From the NCBI GenBank assembly GCA_947475855.1, contig CANJPN010000102.1, positions 1 through 14,541 on the forward strand: a stretch of 14,541 bases of DNA, written 5' to 3'. The notes below the pieces were generated by a model. The model worked only from the letters and a program-made list of their open reading frames with translations, did not search any database and was not told where the DNA came from. Each line of letters starts with the position of its first letter. The first letter of the stretch is position 1. The DNA is from Bradyrhizobiaceae bacterium. Lineage in GTDB: Bacteria > Pseudomonadota > Alphaproteobacteria > Rhizobiales > Hyphomicrobiaceae. Below are positions 1 through 7,726 of the stretch, piece by piece. The translations under genes were made by a program, and so were the position numbers.

Positions 1-980
1 CCGTCTGTCTTGCCGCCGGTCTTCTTCAGCGATTCGTAGATGACGTGCATGCCGTCATAGCCACCGAGCGAGATGAAGTTCGGTCGCATGCCGTTGTTGG
101 CCTTCTTGATGGCCTCTACGTAGGCTTTGTTCTTCGGGCTGTCGTGCGAGGCCGAATAATTGCCGGCCGTAACGACGCCAAGCATGGCGTCGCCCATGCC
201 GGGCAGGTCGTCGTCGTCCGTCACGTCGCCGGGGCCGATAAGTTTGACGCCCGATTTGTCGAGGCCGCGCTCGATGAACTGGCGCGCAAATGTTCCGGCC
301 TGGCCGGCTGGCACGAAGACGAACATCGCGTCGGGCTTACCGTCGGCGGCGCGCTGAAGGAATGGCGAGAAGTCCGGATTGGCGAGCGGAACTTTGAGGG
401 TCTCGGTGATCGTGCCACCTGCCTTCGTGAAGAACTCGTTGAATACGGCACCGGCTTCAGCGCCCGGCGCCCAGTCCGAAAGCACCGCCGCAACCTTCTT
501 GATCCCGTTCTTGGCAGCCCAATCGCCCATCACGGATGCTTGCTGGCCGAGGGTGAAGCTGGTGCGCACGAACATCGGCGAGCGATCCACGACGACCGAC
601 GTGCCCGACACCATGATCACGGTTGGGGTCTTTGACTCGGTGGCAAGCGGCGCGATGGCGAGCGCGACAGGCGTAATGCCGACGCCTAGAACGTCGACTT
701 TCTCGTTGACGATCAGCTCTTGCGCGAGGCGGCGAGCCACGTCCGGCACCGTCGTGTCGTCCTTGACGATGAGCTGGATCTTCTTGCCAGCGACCGTGTC
801 GCCGTTCTCCTGGATGTAGAGGCGCGCGCCCGCGACCACCTGCCGGCCGACGGCGGCCAGCGTTCCGGTCATCGACTGCACGAGGCCGATTTTGATGGTG
901 TCTTGGGCTTGCGCGCCCGTCGTCGCAGCGAGGATCGCCAAGACGGATGCGCCGGTTGCGATGAATTGTCTTCTGAGCAT
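1..980 (-). CDS. Branched-chain amino-acid-type ABC transporter substrate-binding protein (3' end outside window)
   Basis: This is a periplasmic receptor that would deliver a ligand to a LivFGHM-type ABC importer. The frame is open from the ATG at 980 to the left edge (326 codons) without a stop; family members are usually about 380-400 residues, so the C-terminus lies outside. The N-terminus is an export signal starting MLRRQFIATG, with a twin-arginine-like RRQFI, a hydrophobic stretch at about 11-21 and an AQA cleavage site near residue 25. The mature part begins DTIKIGLVQSMTG, typical of LivK/Peripla_BP_6 proteins, and continues with a KKIQLIVKDD strand and a SLGGYDGMHVIYE segment near the cut end. 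A strong Shine-Dalgarno (GAGGGAGG, 987-994) lies 6 nt before the start. No permease or ATPase gene is visible, and the ligand (amino acid, amide or aromatic acid) cannot be told. Confidence 0.93.
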   Translation of the reverse strand, partial: MLRRQFIATGASVLAILAATTGAQAQDTIKIGLVQSMTGTLAAVGRQVVAGARLYIQENGDTVAGKKIQLIVKDDTTVPDVARRLAQELIVNEKVDVLGVGITPVALAIAPLATESKTPTVIMVSGTSVVVDRSPMFVRTSFTLGQQASVMGDWAAKNGIKKVAAVLSDWAPGAEAGAVFNEFFTKAGGTITETLKVPLANPDFSPFLQRAADGKPDAMFVFVPAGQAGTFARQFIERGLDKSGVKLIGPGDVTDDDDLPGMGDAMLGVVTAGNYSASHDSPKNKAYVEAIKKANNGMRPNFISLGGYDGMHVIYESLKKTGGKTD

Positions 981-1304
981 TGAAAACCTCCCTCAGTGTT
1001 TGGCCTGGGCCGAAGCTTCTACGTTTGCCCGATTGCCCCGCTTTATATCGGAAACGTTGGAATGAGTAAGCCCGCCAGTTGGTCGAAGAGTTGTTGCGGA
1101 GCAAAAGGATTGTCGTCCTCATCCCAAAGTATGCCTGGAAGTTTCTGCGCGAAGACCGCGGTTCGCACGTCGCAGCCTGGCCGGCAGTCCTGACGAGACC
1201 GAATCGAACTGTCTTGCTGTGCCTGCGTCGAGGCCACGCGCTTCCCAAATCGGCGTCTAGGCGTGTATGAGCCTCAGGACGGTATATTTCGCGAGGGGCA
1301 GGCT
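981..1304. other. Intergenic region between two divergent genes
   Basis: This 324-nt gap separates the binding-protein gene (minus) from the NDUFA9-like gene (plus), so both promoters should lie here. No convincing -35/-10 pair was found. An AT-rich TATATT (about 1282-1287) sits close before the plus-strand start, and a GATATAAAG stretch (minus strand, about 1041-1049) lies some 60 nt before the binding-protein start. A GTG-initiated 64-codon minus-strand frame (1237 to 1043) is open. Its product is hydrophilic with a DEDDNPFAPQQLFDQLAGL segment that is not obviously random, but its start lacks a good Shine-Dalgarno and its third-position G+C seems lower than in the neighbours. It is not called as a gene. 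Confidence 0.5.
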
Positions 1305-2285
1305 ATGGCGAACAGTGGCGCGGACAAGCTGGTGACGGTATTCGGCGGCTCCGGCTTTGTTGGCCGCCACGTGGTCCGGGCACTGGCCAAGGACGGCTGG
1401 CGCATTCGGGCCGCAAGCCGCAGGCCCGATCTCGCGGGCCACCTGCAGCCGATGGGCGGCGTCGGCCAGATCATGCCGGTGCAGGCGAACCTGCGATACC
1501 CGGACTCGGTCGCCCGCGCTGTCGAGGGAGCAGATGCGGTGGTCAATCTCGTCAGCACCCTCGCCAAGCACGGCCAGCAGACATTCGATGCCCTGAACGC
1601 CAAGGGCGCCCGTGCGGTCGCGCGCGCGGCCCGCGAAGCCGGCGCGACGAGCCTCGTGCACGTGTCGGCGCTCGGAGCCGATCTGAAATCCAAGTCCGAT
1701 TACGCCCGCAGCAAGGCCGAGGGCGAGCGCGCGGTTCTGGAAGAGTTCCCGGCTGCGATTGTCCTGCGTCCTTCCATCGTTTTCGGCCCCGAGGACGAGT
1801 TCTTCAATCGCTTTGCCGCCATGGCCCAGCTCTCACCCATGATGCCGCTGGTCGGCGGCGGCCGCACGAAATTCCAGCCGGTTTTCGTCGGCGACATCGC
1901 GATTGCCATCTCGAATGTGCTCGCTGGCGGCGGCAAGCCCGGCACGGTCTACGAGTTGGGCGGCCCCGAGGTTGCGACCTTCCGGCAGTTGCTGGACCGC
2001 ACGCAGGCCTGGACGGGCCGCAGCAAGCCTTATCTCCCCTTGCCGTTCTGGCTCGCAAAGCTGCAGGCCCTGCTCACCTGGCCGCTGCCCAACAGCATCC
2101 GGCCGCTGACGCTCGATCAGGTCCGGCTGCTGCAGGTCAACAATGTGGTAAGCGAGGCAGCCGTCAAGGAAGGCCGCACGCTGGCGGGTCTCGGCGTAAC
2201 CCAGGCCCAGCCTGTCGGCGCGATCGTGCCGCTTTACCTGGAACGCTTCCGTCCCAAGGGGCAGTTCTCGCACTATCGCGGGTAA
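1305..2285 (+). CDS. NDUFA9-like NAD(P)-binding protein (complex I 39-kDa subunit family, atypical SDR)
   Basis: The 326-residue protein is an extended/atypical short-chain dehydrogenase fold of the family annotated in alphaproteobacteria as complex I NDUFA9 subunit family protein; the mitochondrial homologue is an accessory NADPH-binding subunit of NADH:ubiquinone oxidoreductase. The Rossmann glycine motif GGSGFVG is at 14-20. S121, Y133 and K137 (SALGA, YARSK) match the SDR catalytic positions. LRPSIVFGPEDEFFNRF at 154-170 is characteristic of this family. The ATG at 1305 is chosen over the in-frame GTG at 1263 because GAGGGG lies about 8 nt before it and the extra 14 residues are not family-like. 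It stands alone on its strand and converges with the next gene with only 3 nt between stops. No other complex I gene is visible, so a role in complex I is family inference. Confidence 0.9.
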   Translation: MANSGADKLVTVFGGSGFVGRHVVRALAKDGWRIRAASRRPDLAGHLQPMGGVGQIMPVQANLRYPDSVARAVEGADAVVNLVSTLAKHGQQTFDALNAKGARAVARAAREAGATSLVHVSALGADLKSKSDYARSKAEGERAVLEEFPAAIVLRPSIVFGPEDEFFNRFAAMAQLSPMMPLVGGGRTKFQPVFVGDIAIAISNVLAGGGKPGTVYELGGPEVATFRQLLDRTQAWTGRSKPYLPLPFWLAKLQALLTWPLPNSIRPLTLDQVRLLQVNNVVSEAAVKEGRTLAGLGVTQAQPVGAIVPLYLERFRPKGQFSHYRG

Positions 2286-2288
2286 CCA

Positions 2289-3149
2289 TCACCTCTGCTG
2301 GAATGCGCCGGACATGACGTGCGGGTCGAACCCGCGCGGAGCCTCGCCGCTGACCGCGAACATGTAGAGCGCCGAGCGCAGAACGCCGGTGACCGCAGCC
2401 ATGAAAAGGCTGATCAGACCGACATAGACCACGCTCAAGATCATCAGCGCGGGAAGTATGGCGCCGCCAGCCGCTTTCGTGAAAAAGAACTGGCCGACGA
2501 GCACGGGCAACATCAACACGAAGCTCAGCAGCCCGATCCCGACGTTGCCGCCCAGCGATTCACCCCAGGTCTGCTTCATCAGCTGATACGAGCGCTGCGT
2601 GGCATCGATCGGCCCGACTCCCTCGACCACCAGAACCGGCAGCGCGAAATAGGTGGCGACCGCCCATGTGGCCTCGAAGGTGACGCCGATGATGCTGCCG
2701 ATCAGCCCGAGCTTCTCCTTGAGCAGTGCGGACAGGATGTTCAGCGCCAGCCCCACCGTGGCGGCAAAAATGCTCCAGGCCAGGATCTGCGGCAGCCTCG
2801 AGACGGCGATCGAGAAGCATTCGGCAACAGAGACGCGTCCCGTATCGAGTTGGCTCAGCGTCGCGAGAACCAGGATCGTGTTGCAGAACGTGATGACGAA
2901 CCAGATCAGCAGGTAGGCGCTGAAGAACGAGCCGATCAGCAGCGACGTGTGCCATTCCCTCGGGGCATGCCGGATTGCGTCGAGGATCGCGACGCCCGGC
3001 CCGGCCGCAATCACGGCGACCAGTGCAACGAGCGCGAGGAACGGCAGGGCTGCGATTGTCATCAGTTTCGGCTTTTGCCCGACGAGCCTGCTCGCCGCCA
3101 CAGCCATCACCCAGCCGCGCTGAATACGCTCGATGAATCTTTCGAACAC
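2289..3149 (-). CDS. DUF6159-type integral membrane protein
   Basis: The 286-residue polytopic inner-membrane protein has about six hydrophobic segments, near 29-50, 68-98, 122-143, 147-175, 202-223 and 229-254. The N-terminal FERFIERIQRGW and the central PVLVVEGVGPIDATQRS followed by TWGESLGGNVGIG resemble DUF6159 proteins, a family without an established function. The start is taken as GTG at 3149 because a perfect GGAGGAG (3157-3163) lies 7 nt upstream; the ATG 48 nt further out would put this Shine-Dalgarno inside the coding region. It is divergent from the tartrate dehydratase gene over 173 nt and convergent with the NDUFA9-like gene. No catalytic or transport motif was seen. The family call is from memory of sequence pattern; the membrane nature is clear. 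Confidence 0.82.
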   Translation of the reverse strand: MFERFIERIQRGWVMAVAASRLVGQKPKLMTIAALPFLALVALVAVIAAGPGVAILDAIRHAPREWHTSLLIGSFFSAYLLIWFVITFCNTILVLATLSQLDTGRVSVAECFSIAVSRLPQILAWSIFAATVGLALNILSALLKEKLGLIGSIIGVTFEATWAVATYFALPVLVVEGVGPIDATQRSYQLMKQTWGESLGGNVGIGLLSFVLMLPVLVGQFFFTKAAGGAILPALMILSVVYVGLISLFMAAVTGVLRSALYMFAVSGEAPRGFDPHVMSGAFQQR

Positions 3150-3322
3150 GACTTTGCTCCTCCGAATACCTCGTTGGAGTGTGCACGGAAGTCGCAAAGG
3201 AACTCTGAATTAACGGGATATTGACCCTATTCTGCAACGCGCACGGGATCTCGGGCTTGGCTTTCGCGCCGGGTTCGGGCCAAACCTCTGGCGAGCACCA
3301 CACCTACAGCCTGGAGTTTTCC

Positions 3323-4486
3323 ATGCGCATCGTCGACGTCTGCGAGATCACCAAGCCGATCGCCTCGCCGATCCGCAATGCCTACATCGACTTCTCCAAG
3401 ATGACCGCAAGCCTGGTCGCCGTCGTCACCGACGTCGTCAGGGATGGCCGCCGCGTTGTCGGCTACGGCTTCAACTCGAACGGCCGCTACGGCCAGGGCG
3501 GTCTGATCCGCGAACGCTTCCGCAACCGCATCCTCGATGCCGACCCGAAAAACACTCTGAATGAGGCCGGCGACAATCTCGATCCCCACAAGCTCTGGGC
3601 GGCGATGATGACCAACGAGAAGCCGGGTGGCCACGGCGAGCGCTCCGTCGCGGTCGGCACGCTCGATATGGCGATCTGGGATGCGACGGCGAAGATCGCC
3701 GGCAAGCCGCTGTTTCGCATGCTTGCCGAACAGCAGGGGCGCGAAGCGAACCCGCGGGTTTTCGTCTACGCGGCCGGCGGCTACTACTACCCCGGCAAGG
3801 ATGACACCGCCTTGAGGGCTGAAATGCGCGGCTATCTCGATCGCGGCTACACCGTCGTCAAGATGAAGATCGGCGGCGCGGCCATCGCCGAGGATCGCCG
3901 CCGTATCGAAGCGGTGCTCGCCGAGATCGGAAGCAAGGCGCAGCTTGCCGTCGACGCCAATGGCCGCTTCGATCTCGAGACTGCCATTGCCTACTCCAAG
4001 ATGCTCCGCGATTATCCGCTGTTCTGGTACGAGGAGATCGGCGACCCGCTCGACTATGCGCTGCAGGCCGCGATGTCGGAGTTCTATCCCGGCCCGATGG
4101 CGACTGGCGAAAACCTGTTCTCGCACCAGGATGCTCGCAACCTGCTGCGCTATGGCGGCATGCGGCCCGATCGCGACTGGCTGCAGTTCGATTGCGCCTT
4201 GTCATATGGTCTCGTCGAGTACCTGCGCACGCTCGACGTGCTGGCGCAGTTCGGTTGGTCGCCCAGCCGCTGCATCCCTCACGGCGGACACCAGATGTCG
4301 CTCAACATCGCCGCCGGTCTCGGCCTCGGCGGCAACGAAAGCTACCCCGATCTGTTCCAGCCCTACGGCGGGTTCCCCGACAGCGTGCGCGTCGAGAACG
4401 GTCACATCGTCATGCCCGAACTCCCCGGCATCGGCTTCGAAGGCAAGTCCGACCTCATCAAGGTGATGCGCGAATTGGCCGAGTGA
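3323..4486 (+). CDS. tarD: D(-)-tartrate dehydratase (enolase superfamily)
   Basis: The enzyme dehydrates D(-)-tartrate to oxaloacetate (via the enol) with Mg2+ in the cytoplasm. The 387-residue sequence closely follows the Bradyrhizobium japonicum enzyme from memory, including NAYIDFSKMT, FNSNGRYGQGG and WYEEIGDPLDYALQ. The catalytic set is complete: K182 (in VKMKIGG), metal ligands D211 (DANGRF), E237 (WYEE) and E263 (TGEN), and H320 (CIPHGGHQ). These sit at a constant offset of two from the published K184, D213, E239, E265 and H322. The ATG at 3323 has GGAG at 3313-3316, 6 nt upstream; the open frame extends to a TTG at 3221, but those 34 residues are not family-like. No tartrate transporter or regulator adjoins it; an esterase-like gene follows after 160 nt. 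A TTGACC at 3221 might be a -35 box but lacks a convincing -10. Confidence 0.95.
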   Translation: MRIVDVCEITKPIASPIRNAYIDFSKMTASLVAVVTDVVRDGRRVVGYGFNSNGRYGQGGLIRERFRNRILDADPKNTLNEAGDNLDPHKLWAAMMTNEKPGGHGERSVAVGTLDMAIWDATAKIAGKPLFRMLAEQQGREANPRVFVYAAGGYYYPGKDDTALRAEMRGYLDRGYTVVKMKIGGAAIAEDRRRIEAVLAEIGSKAQLAVDANGRFDLETAIAYSKMLRDYPLFWYEEIGDPLDYALQAAMSEFYPGPMATGENLFSHQDARNLLRYGGMRPDRDWLQFDCALSYGLVEYLRTLDVLAQFGWSPSRCIPHGGHQMSLNIAAGLGLGGNESYPDLFQPYGGFPDSVRVENGHIVMPELPGIGFEGKSDLIKVMRELAE

Positions 4487-4646
4487 TTTGCGGAAGTTTC
4501 TCGCACTCGCGAAATAGTTCGTTGTGCCTCACGGTCGTCTTCTCAAATCCTCGTGAGTGGACGATTCGGGCCTGTGCCGGTCTCTGGCGCGTCTCGGAAG
4601 CTGTGCTAGGTTCCGGCCGCTTTTGAGCACCAAAGGGAGACCGGCA

Positions 4647-5549
4647 ATGACCGACCACAGCGAGACGCCGAAGGATACGCCCAAGATCACGCAAGAGATG
4701 ATCGACCTCTATGACGACTATACCCACATCACGCTCGATCGCCGCGCCTATTTCAAGAAGCTGACCGCGCTCGTTGGGACAACTGCCACTGCGGCCGTCG
4801 TCACCGACATGATCTCCGGCAGCAAGGCTGCAGCCCAGATCGTCAAGTTCGACGACCCGCGCATCAAGGGCCAGATGGTCAAATATCCCGCCGACGGGCG
4901 CGAGATGTCCGGCTACCTCGTGACGCCGGCCAACGCCACCGGCAAGCTCCCGGCCGTCATCGTGATCCACGAGAACCGTGGCCTCACCAGCCATATCCAG
5001 GACGTGACACGGCGCATGGCGCTGGAAGGCTTCGTTGCTTTCGGTCCCGACTTCCTCTTCCCCTACGGCGGCGCGCCGTCGGACGAGGATGCTGGCCGCG
5101 CACTGCATGCGAAGATGGACCGTCCCAAGGCGATCGCCGACGGGGCCGCCACCGTCAAATGGTTGGCGGCACATGCCGCGAGTAACGGCAAAGTCGGCGT
5201 AACAGGCTTCTGCTGGGGCGGGGGCATGAGCAACGCGATCGCTGCTGCGGCAGGTGATACCTTGAAGGCGGCAGCGCCCTATTACGGCCCCGTGCCGCCC
5301 GCCGCCGAGGTTCCGAAGATCAAGGCGCGCATGATGCTGCACTACGCCCAGAACGATGACAACATCAACAAGGGCATCCCCGAATACGAGGCAGCACTCA
5401 AGGCCGCCGGCACCAAGTACGAGCTGTTCACCTACGAAGGCACCCAGCACGCCTTCAACAACGACGGCTCGATGGCCCGCTACAACAAGGCGGCCGCCGA
5501 CCTCGCCTGGAAGCGCACTGTCGACATGTTCAAGAAAGAACTCGCCTGA
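4647..5549 (+). CDS. Dienelactone hydrolase family protein with export-type N-terminus
   Basis: The 300-residue alpha/beta hydrolase belongs to the dienelactone hydrolase family (carboxymethylenebutenolidase-like). The family's catalytic triad is visible: C189 in GFCWGGG, D237 in YAQNDDN and H268 in GTQHAF; E109 in VIVIHENRGL occupies the usual acidic position. Before the catalytic domain there is a polar stretch of about 30 residues, then DRRAYFKKLTALVG and an alanine-rich hydrophobic run ending SKAAAQ near 64. This looks like a Tat signal with a long n-region, so the enzyme is probably periplasmic, unlike classical cytosolic ClcD. GGGAGA at 4635-4640 lies 6 nt before the ATG. An in-frame ATG 90 nt upstream is not favoured because its extra residues look non-coding. 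It is 160 nt after tarD on the same strand. Substrate unknown. Confidence 0.92.
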   Translation: MTDHSETPKDTPKITQEMIDLYDDYTHITLDRRAYFKKLTALVGTTATAAVVTDMISGSKAAAQIVKFDDPRIKGQMVKYPADGREMSGYLVTPANATGKLPAVIVIHENRGLTSHIQDVTRRMALEGFVAFGPDFLFPYGGAPSDEDAGRALHAKMDRPKAIADGAATVKWLAAHAASNGKVGVTGFCWGGGMSNAIAAAAGDTLKAAAPYYGPVPPAAEVPKIKARMMLHYAQNDDNINKGIPEYEAALKAAGTKYELFTYEGTQHAFNNDGSMARYNKAAADLAWKRTVDMFKKELA

Positions 5550-5556
5550 TCCCCTC

Positions 5557-5583
5557 GGTGTCAGACCCTCCGGGTCTGACACC
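5557..5583. terminator. Perfect 12-bp hairpin between convergent genes
   Basis: The arms GGTGTCAGACCC (5557-5568) and GGGTCTGACACC (5572-5583) are perfectly complementary with a TCC loop. The hairpin starts 7 nt after the dienelactone hydrolase stop and faces the convergent Bug-type gene ending at 5632. It has no T-run on either strand, so it is not a canonical intrinsic terminator; it may stop transcription with Rho, protect the mRNA 3' end, or be one copy of a dispersed REP-like palindrome. Confidence 0.55.
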
Positions 5584-5602
5584 ACCCATTGCCTTAGCCG
5601 AC

Positions 5603-5623
5603 TTCTGATTTCTGAATTCTGAT
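5603..5623. repeat. Three tandem copies of a 7-bp unit, TTCTGA(T/A)
   Basis: Units start at 5603, 5610 and 5617 and read TTCTGAT, TTCTGAA, TTCTGAT, followed by a partial TTC. Because the period is seven and each unit holds a TGA, the plus strand carries a stop in all three frames within 17 nt. The repeat lies between the hairpin and the stop of the convergent gene. Confidence 0.8.
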
Positions 5624-5631
5624 TTCCAGCG

Positions 5632-6603
5632 CTACTTCCCCATCCCCGCCTTCGCGACGACGTCCGTCCACTTCGCCGTCTCGCTGACGATGTACCGGCC
5701 ATACTCCGCTGGCCCGCCCGTCAAAGGCTCTATCCCCTGCGCACGAAACGCCTTCACGACGACTTCGCTCGCGACCGATGCCGCAGCCGCACCGGCGATC
5801 TTGTCACGGATCGCATCCGGCAACGCAGCCGGTGCATTGATCCCGAACCAGATGGCGGTCTCGAATCCCGGCAACCCAGACTCGATCGCGGTCGGCAGAT
5901 CCGGTAGCGCAGGCGAACGCTGCGCGATCGTCCAGGCGAGCGCACGCAACTGCTTGCCCTCGATCAGTCCCAGCACCGTCGACGACGGCGCGAACATCAC
6001 CTGCAACGTGCCGCCGACGAGATCCTGCGCTGCCTGCGCCGTGCCCTTGTAGGGGACATGCACCATCTTCACGCCGGCCATCGCATTGAATAATTCCGCC
6101 GACAGATGCGGCGTGCTTCCCACGCCGGCGGAACCGTAGTTGAGCTTGCCCGGCTCCGCCTTCGCCAGCGCGATCAGCTCCGCCACCGTGTTCGCCTTCA
6201 CGCTCGGATTGACGACGAGAATGTTCGGCACCACGCACAATAGCGCGACCGGCTTCAAGTCCTTCGCGAGGTCGATCGCAGAGCCCAGCCCGACCGCCTT
6301 GTTGATCACATTGGCGATCGACCCGAAGAACAACGTGTAGCCGTCGGCCTCCGCCTTCACCACGGCATCGCCCGCGATATTGCTCGACGCGCCCGGCCGC
6401 GACTCCACGATCACGCTTTGCCCGAGGCCCTTCGACATGCCCTCCCCGACGATCCGCGCAGCGACATCGGCAGACGATCCCGCCGCGAACCCGATCAGCA
6501 GCTTCACGGGCCGGTCCGGATATGTCTGCGCCGTGGCTGAAGTCGCCTGCAGCACGGCAGCGAGCGAGACTACGGCAAAGGCGATAGAGCCCGTGGCGTT
6601 CAT
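5632..6603 (-). CDS. Tripartite tricarboxylate transporter substrate-binding protein (Bug/TctC family)
   Basis: The 323-residue periplasmic receptor of the Bug family binds carboxylates or related small molecules. The N-terminus is a Sec signal peptide with hydrophobic residues at about 7-20 and cleavage after ATA near residue 25. The mature protein starts QTYPDRPVKLLIGFAAGSSAD, the family hallmark that shapes the ligand pocket, and contains the usual GYTLFFGS, LNYGSAGVGS and VPYKGTAQAAQDL segments; the length is typical. The start at 6603 has AAGGGAT upstream, with GGGA 8 nt away, and this ribosome-binding site overlaps the stop codon of the preceding gene (6616-6618), which suggests co-translation with the nucleotidyltransferase module. 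No TctA/TctB membrane genes are nearby, which is common for orphan Bug proteins. Ligand unknown. Confidence 0.94.
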   Translation of the reverse strand: MNATGSIAFAVVSLAAVLQATSATAQTYPDRPVKLLIGFAAGSSADVAARIVGEGMSKGLGQSVIVESRPGASSNIAGDAVVKAEADGYTLFFGSIANVINKAVGLGSAIDLAKDLKPVALLCVVPNILVVNPSVKANTVAELIALAKAEPGKLNYGSAGVGSTPHLSAELFNAMAGVKMVHVPYKGTAQAAQDLVGGTLQVMFAPSSTVLGLIEGKQLRALAWTIAQRSPALPDLPTAIESGLPGFETAIWFGINAPAALPDAIRDKIAGAAAASVASEVVVKAFRAQGIEPLTGGPAEYGRYIVSETAKWTDVVAKAGMGK

Positions 6604-6615
6604 GTGGGGTATCCC

Positions 6616-7116
6616 TTACGATGATGTGGCGGCCGTCCGCTTGGCGCGGCGATGCGTTTTGACCGGACTGCCGTTGGGCGCGATCTCGTGCGCCTCGAGC
6701 GCTCGGCCGTTGGCGTCGCGCGGCAGGCGGGCGCGGCGCAGCGGTTCGGCTTCGGTGAAGATGAGGCGGCGGCGAAACGCGGTCGGACTTTCGGCGAGGC
6801 AGATCGCCTTCATACCGTCCATTCCCTGCGACGTGAAATGCGGCCGGCGCAGAAAGCGGCTGGGATCGCTGGTCCAGCGCGGCACAACGAGACCCCAGCG
6901 GAGTGCCAGATGCTCGCCGACCGCCCCGAGGTAAGCATGGAAGATCGGGTCGGAATGCGTCGGCGGCGGCTGGTCGATGCAGCCTTGGGCAGCGGCGCGG
7001 CCTTCGCGTTGCAGCATGATATAGAAGGTGTCGAGGAACTCGGCGAGTGCCATGCCGCGATCCTCGCCTTCCTGCTCACGTCGCACGACCTCGGCCAAGG
7101 TACTGGGGCGCCACAT
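6616..7116 (-). CDS. Conserved protein of unknown function paired with a nucleotidyltransferase (possible antitoxin/partner)
   Basis: The 166-residue soluble protein has no named domain that I recognise. An N-terminal helical part (ALAEFLDTFYIML, about 24-35) is followed by a central PRWTSDPSRFLRRPHF stretch (79-94) and then CLAESPTAFRRRLIF (106-120). The W-x4-P-x2-FL-x2-P-x-F plus ESPxxFRRR pattern resembles small proteins I recall being encoded beside AbiEii/DUF6036-type nucleotidyltransferases. The tail after about 133 is basic and low-complexity. The ATG at 7116 lies inside the end of the nucleotidyltransferase gene (41-nt overlap, different frame) and is supported by GGAGGA at 7125-7130, 8 nt away. 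Its stop is 12 nt before the Bug-type gene. An antitoxin role is inferred from pairing only. Confidence 0.78.
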   Translation of the reverse strand: MWRPSTLAEVVRREQEGEDRGMALAEFLDTFYIMLQREGRAAAQGCIDQPPPTHSDPIFHAYLGAVGEHLALRWGLVVPRWTSDPSRFLRRPHFTSQGMDGMKAICLAESPTAFRRRLIFTEAEPLRRARLPRDANGRALEAHEIAPNGSPVKTHRRAKRTAATSS

Positions 7117-7726
7117 GCAGGCCGTCCTCCGCAGCTACTTTCGGCCCAGTATCCTCTTTGGCGAACATTTCGTCGAGCCCCGCAACCACAGTCAGGCTGA
7201 CGCGCGCTTGCGGATAGAACGCCTCTAAGAAGACCATGGCTTCGTCGCGGGTCTCCAGACCGACGATCGCCAGCAGATTTCGGATGTCCTCGCGGTCTTT
7301 GGAGCCGTCGAGATCGTGGATGCGCATCGCCATCAGCTTCATGGCGAGCAGGTATTCGGCCGATGGCACGAAAACCCGTAAGCCCGGCTCATGCTCGGAT
7401 GGATAGCTGCGATAGAGACGATGATGATTATCGAGGCCATCGACGAGTTCGCTCAGGAACGGGTAGACCTGATCGTTCAACCAATCCGGCGGCCAGCCGC
7501 GGCGCGCGGCGATCAGCCCTGCGAGGCGTTCGATGACGCGCTGGCCGTCATCGTCGGCGACCGCGTCGACATCGCGAGTCGAGACGCGGAAATTGGAAGC
7601 CAGCATCAGCGCGGAGCCGCCATAGATCGCCACTTCGATCACCTTGCCCTCCGCGCGAGCGAGCGCGCCGAGCTCGGTCAAGACTTCGTGCAGCAAATCT
7701 ACCGTAAGTGTGGGATTTGCGGTCAC
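7076..7726 (-). CDS. DUF6036/AbiEii-like nucleotidyltransferase
   Basis: The 216-residue protein has the polymerase-beta-fold nucleotidyltransferase signature: a YGGSALML segment (GGS at 36-38) followed by RDVDAV, whose D52 and D54 would bind metal and NTP. Downstream segments PSAEYLLAMKLMA (121-133, K130) and KDREDIRNLL (143-152) match the helical part of DUF6036/AbiEii-like enzymes. Relatives in toxin-antitoxin systems can transfer nucleotides to RNA or protein targets; the target here is unknown. The GTG at 7726 is chosen because GGGGGAG (7731-7737) precedes it and because it overlaps the TGA of the upstream Cys-rich gene as GTGA, a typical coupled junction. A TTG at 7762 is the only longer alternative. 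Its end overlaps the partner gene by 41 nt. Confidence 0.87.
   Translation of the reverse strand: MTANPTLTVDLLHEVLTELGALARAEGKVIEVAIYGGSALMLASNFRVSTRDVDAVADDDGQRVIERLAGLIAARRGWPPDWLNDQVYPFLSELVDGLDNHHRLYRSYPSEHEPGLRVFVPSAEYLLAMKLMAMRIHDLDGSKDREDIRNLLAIVGLETRDEAMVFLEAFYPQARVSLTVVAGLDEMFAKEDTGPKVAAEDGLHVAPQYLGRGRAT

Noticed and set aside
457..1248. 263-codon minus-strand frame across the start of the binding-protein gene
   Set aside because: It overlaps the signal peptide and mature region of the binding protein in another frame and yields an arginine-rich shadow translation.
2319..3224. Long plus-strand frame opposite the DUF6159-type gene
   Set aside because: Very polar, low-complexity translation rich in D, E, Q and R; the minus strand has clear membrane helices and a perfect ribosome-binding site.
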